From assembly GCA_031276475.1 (NCBI GenBank), contig JAISMZ010000213.1:1-19273 (forward strand): DNA of 19,273 bases, read 5' to 3'. This document shows positions 8,901-16,616 of the stretch, one piece after another. Source of the stretch: Coriobacteriales bacterium. Lineage in GTDB: Bacteria; Actinomycetota; Coriobacteriia; Coriobacteriales; UBA8131. The translations under genes were made by a program, and so were the position numbers. Position 1 is the first letter of the stretch, and each line of letters starts with the position of its first letter. The notes beneath the pieces are model-generated. The model saw only the letters and a program-made list of their open reading frames with translations, had not been told where the DNA came from and did not search any database.

Positions 8901-11900
8901 CGCAACGTAGTAGGTCACGTTGTCGCTGACGGTATCAGCCCCCACAGCGTAGTCAGCGCCAGAGGCGGCAATCGCCTTGCGCGGGCAGAAGAGCTGGGTG
9001 GCTGAGGCGGTGTGGCCGTTGGTGACAAGGACAGTGCGCCCCGCAGGCATCGCCGTGCTGTTCTCATAGTTGATACGCGCGCCAGCGTCCAGGTCGCCCG
9101 TAAGAGCTGGCGTGCGCCCCGCGACGAGGTGAATGCCATTGTCGCTTTTGTTCACACCAATGACAGGGGATCCGGAGAGGCTCATCGTGCCTCCGCAATA
9201 ATACACGGCCTCGCCAAAGATGCCCCAGTTCTCGGTGATACGCCCGCTTGTTGTCACCTCGTTTTCATCGGCGTCCAGCGTCTTGCCGTCCTCCATGATA
9301 AACTGCACATTGTTGTCGGTACTCAGGTAGACGCCCGCGCCATACTCGGCGCTGTTGCGCGTGATGGTGCCACCCGTCATACGAAAGCTGCCATAGGAGA
9401 CATAGACCGCACCGCCCGTGGTGCTACCGGCGTTGCCGGTGAGCGTGCCGCCCTCCATTTTAAAAGTGCCGCCCTCCAGGCAGACCAGCGCCGCAGTGGG
9501 CTCGCTTGCCAGGCGGCTGCCGTCTACCGTGATGCCGTCCCCTAAGGTAAGCGTCCCGCCCCCCCAGCCCATTTTGAACAGGTAACCCATATAACTTTCG
9601 CCACGCTTGAGCAGCACCGGATTGGGCGCAGCATCTTTAAGTCCGCCCTCATAGCGCACAAGCACGATATCCTTTGACCCCGATGTGGTTTTGTTTGTTA
9701 TGGAGCACTCCACGCCCTGCGTCAGATTGTCCATGATATAAACGGTGGTGAGGTAGCCGTACCCCGCCACGTCAAAGGCCTTCTTCAGGCTTTGGAAGGG
9801 ACGGTCCTCGCTGCCGGTACCATCGATACCGTCGGTGCCAAAAAGAGCGCTGACGTAGATCTCTTGCGGCGGTTTGAGGATGTAGGCGTTATGCGTCGCG
9901 TTCTGGATGACCGTATATTTGTTGTAGCGGTAGTAGAAGTAGCCAGCCTCTACGGTGTTGGTGGGAATGTCGGGGGCAGAGGTCTTGTTCATGAGTACGG
10001 CCTCGGCGGCCTCGCCCAGCATATACTCCACGGTGATGGACGAGTCTGGCGCGAGGTCGCCAGAGAGGGAGGGCCTGATTCCCCAATCGGGATCCACATT
10101 CAGATACAGGCCGTTTTCCTTGCCGCCGTCGTCTGCCTCAAGCTCGCCGCCAATGACCGTTGGCGTGGGACTTTGAGGGTCGGAGTAGGGATTGGAGGCA
10201 GCGCCGCGGAGGTTGAGGTAGGGGGATACGATATAGACATCGTTTCCCTTGCCACCAGCGGTGTTGCCCGCAATGGTGCCACCGTAGAGGTTGAATATCT
10301 GTGTATTAGAGGCTGCGCCCGACTCCCAGCCCTGCCCTACACCGCCGCCGTTTCCCTGGGTCGTGTTGCCCGTGATGATGCCGCCGTACATATTAAAGAT
10401 GGACGATGAGCTGACATGCCAGTTGTAGAAGGCCACCGCCCCGCCGACGTTGTTGCCGAATGCCCTGTTGTTTATGATCGCGCCGGCAACCATGTTAAAG
10501 GTCGCCGAGCCTGCACTGGATGCGTAGATGCGGACGACGGTGCCCGTTGCGGCAGTGGTGCCTTCCCGGCTGCCGTCCAGGGTAACATCGGCAAGCGTGA
10601 AGGTACTGTTGGTTGCCACTTGAAACATCTCGGAGACTTGTGCCTCGCCGCGCTTGACCGTAACCGGCTGTTCGTGTTTATCGAGGGTGATCTGCCTGCC
10701 GACATCTATTACAACGGCCCCCGTCCAGCTGGGATCAGGGGTGACATTGTTCATCACGCAGATAGTTGTTGCCATGCTGCGGTTTGCCACCGTGACCGCC
10801 CTCTGTATTGTTGCGTAGGGGGCAGTGCTGCTGCCGGTGCCCGTGACGTCGTTGCCAAGCGGGGCTCCGTACTGTGCGCTTTGCGGGTCGGCGACAAAAA
10901 TCTTTTCTGGTGCCATCAGCGCATAGCTGGTGTCCGTCTGTGCCACAATGGCAAAGCGACCGCCATGGTAGTGGAACAGCTTTGCCTCGTCGTCATTGGT
11001 GGTGCCCTCCGATTTGGTGGCAATCACGGTGTTGCCAACCGCACCGCTATAGGCCTCGATGTTTATTGAGGATGCGGGATCGAGGTCGCCGCTTACCGTA
11101 AACGCCGGCTTATCGTTGGAGAGATATGCCAGACCTCTGTCCGAGTCAGGCACGCCTATCGTGACCAGGCCGCTGAGCCTCACCGTATTACCGCTGTTCG
11201 CGACATACACGTCGGAGCCGCTCGTCAGCGCGTTGCCCGATACCTCACCGCCGGACATGGCAAAGAGGCCATTCTGGTAGCCGCTGATGCTTACCCCATT
11301 GCCCTTGTTGGCGGTAATCCTGCCGCCACTCATGGTGAAAACGGAGGGGTCTGATCCATTCCACATGAGCGCGACACCAACACCATTGTTACCGGATATC
11401 TCGCCGCCGGACAGGGTAAAGGTGCCCGCTGCTAATGCCACCCCTTCTCCGGTGTTATTGCGTATCGCCCCACCCGTCATGGTAAAGGCCGCAGATTGCT
11501 TCACGTCAACAAGAGCAATAGTAGGCACGGGGCCCGTGCTTCCGTCAAGCGCTACGCCCTCGGTAAGCGTCAGAGCTCCGCCGTTGTTGACGGTAATCAG
11601 GCTCGTGTACGTCGCAGCGCCCGGGGCATAGCCAATAGTAACCTCGCTGGGAGTATCCTCAGCGTCGTCTCGCGCAAGGGTGATATCCTTGCCGCTGGTG
11701 ACCGTGGCGTTTTGGCTTATCACCTCGTCCATGATGAAGACCGTCGTGGTGCCCGCTCCCGCCGTATTAAAGGCGCGCGCTACGGTCTTCAGGGGCGCCT
11801 CGCGCGTACCAACGTTTGAGTCAAGGCCGTTCTTGCTCACCCAAAACACCGCTGCCGCCCTGAGTATATAGGTGCCCTCAGCGACCTTGGGCTCAATGCT

Positions 11901-14900
11901 AAAGCGGTTTTGCCAGTAGTGGATGCGCTCGGCTTCCGCCGCCGATACCTCCGCGATACCTCCGCCCTGCGCCTTGGTGACAACCACACGCCCGTCACTT
12001 TCGCCGGCGGCCTCATAGATGTTCACGTGGGCGTCTTCTGCCAGATCGCCGGCAAGGGTTATCGTCTTGTTGGCAGGCAGGTAGATGCCGTTGTCGCCGT
12101 CGCTTATGCCTATCGCGGGGCTGCCCAAAAGGACGAGCGCGTCGGCGTTGCCAGCGGCCGCGAAGACCGCTCCGCCATAGTCGCTGGTGTTGTTTGTTAT
12201 CGTGCCGCCGTGCATCGTAAAGACGGCGGCAACGTCAGAGCCATAGGTAGCCGAGTAGACGGCGCTGTTGGTGGTGGAGCCGCGGTTGTTTTGAATGCTG
12301 CCGCCCTCCATCGTAAAGGAGGCCGTTGCGTCGGGGGTAACTCGGTTGTCCACCCAAAGATAGACGACCGACCCCGTGGTGGCGGTGTTATCGCGGCCGC
12401 CGTCCAGCGTAAGTCCGTCTGTCAGCGTGAGCTTACCGTTTGCGGTGACGTAAAACATCCGGTCGACAAAGGCTTCGGCGCGCTGAACCGTCACAGGGCC
12501 GTTGCCATCCGCGCCCTCCCAGCGCAGCAGAGTAAGATCCTGGTTGGCGCCGATGGTTGCCTGTGCTGGATGACTGATATCATCCATAACAAAAGCCGTA
12601 CTGGGAACCGAGGCGTTGGTAACCGAGGCGGCCTTTGCCAGAGTGGCAAAGGGGCTATGGATGGATCCGTAGTGCGTCGCGTCGTCGCCGCTGTAGTCGC
12701 CGTCGGGCGAGGCAACGTACCAACTGTCCTCCAAAGCGAGAACGTAGCTGTCAGCCTGGCCATCTGTACCCGCGACGGCCTTGTAGACGCCACCGGTCCA
12801 GCGCAGGAGCTCTGCCTCGGCTGCTGTGGCGCTGCCCGAGCCGCCTTCGCCCGCCTTAAGCGCCACGGACAACCCCACGGCGGCGTCCTGGGCACCCTCA
12901 AGATAGACGGCCGCGTCCTGGGTGAGGGCGCCGGTGATGTTCAGGGCCGTGCCGGTGCCCAGATAGACACCGTTGCTCACGATAGGCCGTCCGATGCGCG
13001 GCGAGCCGGAGAGGTTCATCGTGCCGCCAAAGAGGTAGACGTCCTTGCCCGTTGAGCCGGAGCTGTTACCGTATATCTCCCCGCCGGTCATGGCAAAGGT
13101 GCCGTACGCCACGTACAGCCCGCCGCCAGCGTTCTTGGCGTTGTTGTTGGTTATCGCCCCGCCCTCCATCGTAAGGACGCCGCCAGCGCCACTGCCGCCG
13201 GAGGCAAGAACAACTGCGGAGTCGGTGTTGGGGACATTTGCGCCGTCGATGACGACGTCGCGCAGCGTGAGGCGGCCATCCACAGCCACTTTGATCAGTG
13301 TGCCGTTATAGCTCGGCGAGCGCACGATTCGCGCGTCTGCGGCACTCGCCTCCTTCTTCAGCACAACGTTGCCCTCAAGAAACTCGGCAAGGGATGCGGC
13401 GTTGACGCTGCCATTGAGGTTGATCGACAGGGTGGTGGTGGCGGGATCGGTTCCCTTGGGCAGCTCATAGGCCGTGCGCGAAAGGCTGGCGAAGGGCTTT
13501 TGCGCTGAGCCGGTGCCGGTGGTGTCGTTTCCCGGCGCCGCGAGATCACTCTCACTGGCGATATAAAAATCGGTCGCGCCCATGGCAAGGACGTAGGGGC
13601 CTGCACCTTCTGCGCCCACCGCGCCGTTGGCAACCTGGTAGGAGATGGTGCGCCAATGGAGTGTGGCCGCCTCGTCGTTTGTGTAGCCGCTGCCGCCTTG
13701 CCGCACGGCAACGGTGGAGCCGATGCGCGCGTTGCCCTGCCCGTCGATGTTCACGCGGGTGGCAGGGCTGAGGTTGCCCTCGATGGTGAGCACCTTTGAC
13801 TGGTCGAGGTAGATGCCGTTGTCGTCATCCAGAACACCGAGGTGCGCGGTGTCGGAGACGATAACATCGCCGTTCCTCAGATAGACGCCCGAGCCCCTGC
13901 GAACAGGAGCGCTGTTTTGCGTGATGGTACTCCCGTTTGTGATACGAAGAACTGCCGTGGCGCCGTCGACCGCTACGGCACCGCCAAAGCTGGTCGCGTT
14001 GATGTTGTTCCTGATGGTCGTTTTATCCAAGATGAGGGTGCCGCCCTGAACGCTCACGGCCGGATCGGCCGCAGCAACTCCCGCCCCGTCTATGATCACG
14101 TCCCTGAGGGTCAGCGAGCTGTTTGCGGCGAGGCTGAGCAGGACGCCCTTGTAGCTGGTATCGGTGCTGTCGCCGTCGGTATCCTTAAAGCGCGAGATGA
14201 CCAGGTCGCCCTCCACAGCCTCTACGCCCAGCTCGCCCGGCTCGGGGCAGAGCGTGATCTGCTTGCCACCGGACACCGGGGCAGGCACCTGAACGCTGAG
14301 GGCGGTCATGACGTGAACCGTGGCAGGCTGGGTGTCCGAAGCTTCTATAAAGGCCTTGTTGAGGGTGGCGTAAGGAGCCAGCGGGGAGCCGTTGCCCTGC
14401 TCGTCGTCGCCCAGGGGCGCTGCTGCCACATGAATGTGCGTGGGATCGGTCGCCTCGGCGAGAGGCGTAAGGGCCATGGGTTTCAGCGCGCCGCTGTTCT
14501 CGTCCTCGGCGTCTGTGGTGGCGGCGTCGGCGTCGGTGGCGGCCACATCGGTCGTGGCGTCGTCCGCAGCCGCGCTGGCGTCGGTCGCGTCGCTGCTGGC
14601 GCTATCCGCCGCGGCACCGGCAGCGCCCTCTTTGGCCGCGCCGGCGTTGGCTTCGGTCGCCTCGCTGTCGTCTCTGGCATTCTCTTCTGTTGGCAGGCTT
14701 ACGTCATCAGGCAGATCTGAAGGCGGTTGCAAATCCTCTGCGGGTGCTGAAGGCTCAGAAATGTCGGGGGGGGGGGGGCGCTTCATTGTCGGAGTCCTGT
14801 TGCGGGGCTCCCGCATCCGCGCTGGCCTCAGATTCGGCGCCTTGTTGTGCCGGCTGGGCAAGGGCGCCAACCGGTAGGATGCTGCCGACCATCGCAAACA

Positions 14901-14982
14901 TAAGCAGCAGCGAGAGCAGCTTGCCGCGCAGCTTCCACCCCTCCGCTGCCAGCTTACGATAACGCGCTCCTCTTTTTTTCAT
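2946..14982 (-). CDS. Giant beta-helix surface protein, frame interrupted at a poly-C tract (phase-OFF)
   Basis: The gene encodes about 4,010 residues once a one-base discrepancy at 14766-14778 is allowed for. The ATG at 14982 (alternative GTG at 14988) follows AGGTGGG and begins a signal peptide: basic n-region MKKRGARYRK, hydrophobic LLSLLLMFAMVGSILPVG, and ALA cleavage near residue 42. With 13 C residues this frame ends PPPPRHF-stop at 14755. One C fewer joins it to the downstream frame (PPPPDISEPS), which is then open for 11.8 kb to TAG at 2946. After an acidic Ala/Asp/Glu linker come ten beta-helix modules, two Ig-like domains, a Pro/Glu stalk and three membrane helices. It is predicted to be exported and held in the membrane as a large adhesin-like stalk. 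The ligand is unknown. An open frame this long argues against decay. The alternative explanation for the shift is a homopolymer sequencing error. Confidence 0.88.
2949..3392 (-). other. Three-helix C-terminal membrane anchor of the giant protein
   Basis: The C-terminus lacks LPxTG. It has instead a first helix (AVWALLNLLLIIVGAALGIL), a highly charged cytoplasm-like loop (RHRQDEDDRDK through ARRRSS), a second helix (ARMVALVFALAAIVLFLL) followed by TEDMRNPMVMIDGWT, a third helix (LLTALLVVAEAALIVADIVL) and a charged tail. The 'TEDM..PMV.(I/V)D.WT' block between helices two and three recurs, from memory, in large surface proteins of Coriobacteriia and some Firmicutes. The module therefore probably replaces sortase anchoring. 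Confidence 0.7.
3393..3727 (-). repeat. Pro/Glu-rich stalk with hexanucleotide repeats
   Basis: This part of the giant gene encodes APEPEPEPEPEPEPVL and further Pro/Glu/Ala-rich sequence. On the plus strand the densest stretch (about 3675-3715) is a run of GGCTCG/GGCTCA hexamers. Because the unit is six bases, copy changes would lengthen or shorten the stalk without altering the frame. It lies between the Ig-like domains and the membrane anchor, where a cell-wall-spanning segment is expected. Confidence 0.85.
3728..4395 (-). other. Two Ig-like (bacterial surface type) domains of the giant protein
   Basis: Two consecutive segments of about 110 residues share a layout. The first has AYIKTEADGIENIAKTRNLT ... 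TFDQDVL ... GVYLLPVTGTWAEGDEVVVAV; the second has ITYVSAIADGVAYEQTSTKI ... LSFAMF ... GVYELLIGGAWEEGDELDVLV. The repeated 'GVY.L...G.W.EGDE..V.V' motif shows they are duplicates. The pattern resembles SbsA/Big-type beta-sandwich domains of bacterial surface proteins, with the opening 'I.LTFs..V' strand. They sit between the last beta-helix module and the stalk. Confidence 0.65.
4396..14450 (-). repeat. Ten diverged beta-helix modules of the giant protein
   Basis: Each module opens with a '(Y/F)VA ... G.GS...PFATL..A' segment, located near 14440, 13570, 12720, 11840, 10900, 9855, 8905, 7900, 6790 and 5435. It continues with a 'V.VM.D(L/V)T' strand, a 'LTL.(D/G).TLDG' turn, one or more '(F/L)TM.GG.I..N.A' turns, 'SG.P.IG....DNG(I/L)YL', and 'L..GA.VNIE', and closes with an aromatic '(F/L).W......Y.V ... 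YVL' segment before the next VA. The G-G-I-x-x-N turns are those of right-handed beta-helices, as in chlamydial Pmp-type and DUF1565/pectate-lyase-like proteins. Modules range from about 280 to 450 residues. The largest is the one starting near 6790. Confidence 0.85.
14766..14778 (-). repeat. C13 homopolymer, putative phase-variation tract
   Basis: Thirteen consecutive G on the plus strand (C on the coding strand) follow codon 68 of the giant gene. The signal-peptide frame reads GCG, C13, GACATTTCTGAG and so meets TGA after CGA CAT TTC. With 12 (or 15) C residues it would read four (or five) Pro then DISEP and enter the long frame. It is by far the longest homopolymer I see in the window; the next ones are about seven bases. 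Confidence 0.9.
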
Positions 14983-15643
14983 TCCCACCTACAGCCTTTC
15001 CCAGTTGCCCAGAAGCATCGGCCTTAAAACCGCAATTCGTTCGAGCAGGCACGCGTCAGATCCCACGCTTTCCTGCCTGCCGCAAATCGCCCTGTTCACA
15101 CAGGCGCATGCTTGTAAGTCTCACAGTAGCACATTTTGCCCTGAAACACCAGCTTCAAACCGTAATTCACCCACCGATCCGATGCTCGGCATGCGCCCTG
15201 TCTGGCCGTTTCTTGCCCGTCACAAATCGTTTTGCTCGCGCGGGCGCGTATTTTGTAAATTTCACAATAGCTCACAATTCTCCACAAACAAGCTCCGTCT
15301 ACCCGGATAAACGGTACTTGACATTTTGCAATTTTTGAGATTCCCTGCTCAAGGGCCTTTTTTGCTGTCGTGCTTGCAGGCTGGCGCTGGTGGACACACT
15401 AAAGAAACATAACGGTGAGCTAATTTTAGCGCCGCGTCCCTGGCAGTGTTGGATATGATAGGTTTGTGGTACCATTGGAGTTTATATAAGTGAACCATGC
15501 TATGATGCCGCTTTTGCGCGGTTGTGCGGCAACCGCACTGGGCGCCTGTCTTGTACCGCACAGCGGTTCAGGCACCCTCTACAACCAACGCCGCGGTGCG
15601 CATCACTGCCAACAGGCGCTTCGAGAGAAAGGAAGAGCTGGAG
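14983..15643. promoter_or_regulatory. Intergenic region with tandem ~140-bp duplication and promoter-like motifs
   Basis: No convincing gene is present in this stretch; short open frames here lack ribosome-binding sites and family features. Two diverged copies of one segment follow each other: about 15012-15145 and about 15149-15292. Shared blocks include CCTTAAAACCGCAATTC / GCTTCAAACCGTAATTC, CCGCAAATCG / CACAAATCGT, and TTGTAAGTCTCACAGTAGCA / TTGTAAATTTCACAATAGCT. On the minus strand the second copy offers TTGTTT (15291-15286), a 16-base gap and TATTGT (15269-15264). The first offers GGTGTT and TACTGT (15128-15123) at the same spacing. They could be duplicated promoters or activator sites for the giant gene. 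On the plus strand, TATATAAG at 15483-15490 could be a -10 for the gene at 15644. Confidence 0.5.
15518..15536. other. Perfect 7-bp hairpin in the leader of the 15644 gene
   Basis: GCGGTTG (15518-15524) and CAACCGC (15530-15536) pair perfectly around a TGCGG loop. It lies between the putative -10 at 15483-15490 and the coding start at 15644, so it would be in the transcript leader. No run of T follows, so it is not a standard terminator. Its function is unknown. Confidence 0.35.
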
Positions 15644-16069
15644 ATGCTCAAAGTCCGTCCAAAGATGTTGTTGCTGTTTGCCGCCGCCGTCTGGCTCGCC
15701 GCCGGCATGGGCGTTGCCAGCACCGGCGTGGCGTCCTCGTCAACCGCTTGGGTCGCGGCCATGGGTGGGGCGGCGGCAATTGTATACCTCCTGTTCCTGA
15801 TCATGTTCTTGATGATCGCGCGAAAGCACATCCGTCGCATTAGAGGATATAGCGAAAACCTGGTGAGTATGTTCAGCTTCTTTGACGCCCCGTCATACAT
15901 CGTACTCGCCGTGATGGTAGGCCTGGGCGCGGCCGTGAGATTTTCTGGCCTTGTGCCGGGCACCATCATCGCCCCGTTTTACAGCGGCCTTGGTATGGCG
16001 TTGATAACGACGGCCATTTACTATGCGGCAACCTTCATCGCAATCTGCGACGAACTGGTGGCGCGCTGA
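15644..16069 (+). CDS. Conserved four-helix membrane protein of unknown function
   Basis: A 141-residue integral membrane protein. The ATG at 15644 was chosen because AGAAAGGAAG lies about eight bases upstream and the protein then starts MLKVRPKMLLLFAAAVWL, the usual start of this family. Predicted membrane helices are at about residues 8-27, 37-56, 86-106 and 113-135. Between helices two and three is a conserved-looking loop, RKHIRRIRGYSENLVSMFSF then FDAPSYI, and later RFSGLVPG and FYSGLGMAL. I recall the same 'RP..LLL.A..VW..AG', 'FFD..SY' and 'SGL.P......FY.GLG.AL' pattern in uncharacterised small membrane proteins of Firmicutes and Actinobacteria, but no function is known to me. The stop is only six bases from the stop of the converging gene at 16076. 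Confidence 0.85.
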   Translation: MLKVRPKMLLLFAAAVWLAAGMGVASTGVASSSTAWVAAMGGAAAIVYLLFLIMFLMIARKHIRRIRGYSENLVSMFSFFDAPSYIVLAVMVGLGAAVRFSGLVPGTIIAPFYSGLGMALITTAIYYAATFIAICDELVAR

Positions 16070-16075
16070 CGCCAA

Positions 16076-16420
16076 TCAGCCAAAAATCTGAGGGATGACC
16101 TGCTTAAAGATGAAGAACCCGGCGAGCATGAACGCGCCCAGGGTGAGGAGCAGCACGCCTTTGCGCCGACTCATGGTGCTCTGTTTTGCCTGCTTGCCGG
16201 CAAGGGTGAAATAGCCGGCGAGAACGATAACGACTGCCGCCATGCCAGCAAACATTGCCGCCCAGGGATAATGAACCGCCAGCGGATTGCCCTCGTAACC
16301 AAGCAGGCGGCCAAAAAACTCAACGGCCAGACCAAGCATGATCAGGAGCGTCCAGGCAGCGATGAAACCGGTGCTTCCCGCGTCCTGATCTTTCTGGTGG
16401 GTTTTTTGCTGGTCGGTCAT
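16076..16420 (-). CDS. Hypothetical small membrane protein with three helices
   Basis: A 114-residue protein. The ATG at 16418-16420 is preferred over an upstream in-frame ATG near 16489 because GAGAGGACGACC precedes it and the extra residues (MTTESLPRLPF...) look non-coding. The N-terminal 20 residues are charged and polar (MTDQQKTHQKDQDAGSTG). Predicted helices are at about 22-42 (AAWTLLIMLGLAVEFFGRLL), 53-75 (AAMFAGMAAVVIVLAGYFTL) and 88-108 (GVLLLTLGAFMLAGFFIF). I do not recognise a family. A hydrophobic helix pair, a short basic loop (GKQAKQSTMSRRK) and a C-terminal helix is a simple membrane protein layout with no catalytic motif. It converges on the 15644 gene and diverges from the histidine kinase. 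A 10-bp inverted repeat lies in its leader. Confidence 0.7.
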   Translation of the reverse strand: MTDQQKTHQKDQDAGSTGFIAAWTLLIMLGLAVEFFGRLLGYEGNPLAVHYPWAAMFAGMAAVVIVLAGYFTLAGKQAKQSTMSRRKGVLLLTLGAFMLAGFFIFKQVIPQIFG

Positions 16421-16475
16421 GGTCGTCCTCTCGTAGGTCCGCTCGTCAGTAGGGATGAAAGGGAGGCGGGGAAGA

Positions 16476-16513
16476 CTTTCTGTTGTCACCTTTAAGAAGC
16501 TGGCAACAGAAAG
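16476..16513. promoter_or_regulatory. 10-bp perfect inverted repeat in the leader of the 16076-16420 gene
   Basis: CTTTCTGTTG (16476-16485) and CAACAGAAAG (16504-16513) are exact reverse complements separated by 18 bases. On the plus strand the second arm is followed by CCTTTCCTTTT, loosely terminator-like, although no plus-strand gene ends nearby. It lies between the putative divergent promoters near 16580 and the ATG at 16420. It could be an operator or an RNA hairpin controlling the small membrane protein. Confidence 0.5.
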
Positions 16514-16576
16514 CCTTTCCTTTTAACCCTCAGCACCGCTCGCGTCAAACCGCCCGGCTCGGCGCCGCAGAGATGC

Positions 16577-16605
16577 ATTATACTATGCTTTGAAATTCCG
16601 TGTCC
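16577..16605. promoter_or_regulatory. Overlapping divergent -10 boxes between the small membrane gene and the kinase
   Basis: On the minus strand a perfect TATAAT (16582-16577) is preceded, after 18 bases, by CGGACA, which shares GACA with the -35 consensus. This would drive the gene at 16076-16420 with a leader of about 150 bases. On the plus strand TATACT (16579-16584) overlaps it and could serve the kinase at 16617, with a weak -35. Overlapping boxes would make the two transcription directions mutually exclusive. Confidence 0.45.
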
Positions 16606-16616
16606 GGAGGATATTG

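Noticed and set aside
4396..14450. CRISPR or short-repeat array because of the many recurring short motifs
   Set aside because: The recurrences are at the protein level with irregular spacing and diverged DNA. There are no identical repeats with uniform spacers.
14755..14897. Internal ATG codons (near 14784 and 14897) as the true start of the giant protein
   Set aside because: They lie in the wrong frame relative to a strong signal peptide immediately upstream and would yield a cytoplasmic version of an obvious surface protein. The residues before the poly-C run in that frame look non-coding.
15005..15310. A 101-codon plus-strand frame and a 63-codon minus-strand frame in the long intergenic region
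   Set aside because: Both read through the diverged tandem duplication, lack ribosome-binding sites and have Ser/Pro/His-rich compositions typical of non-coding DNA.
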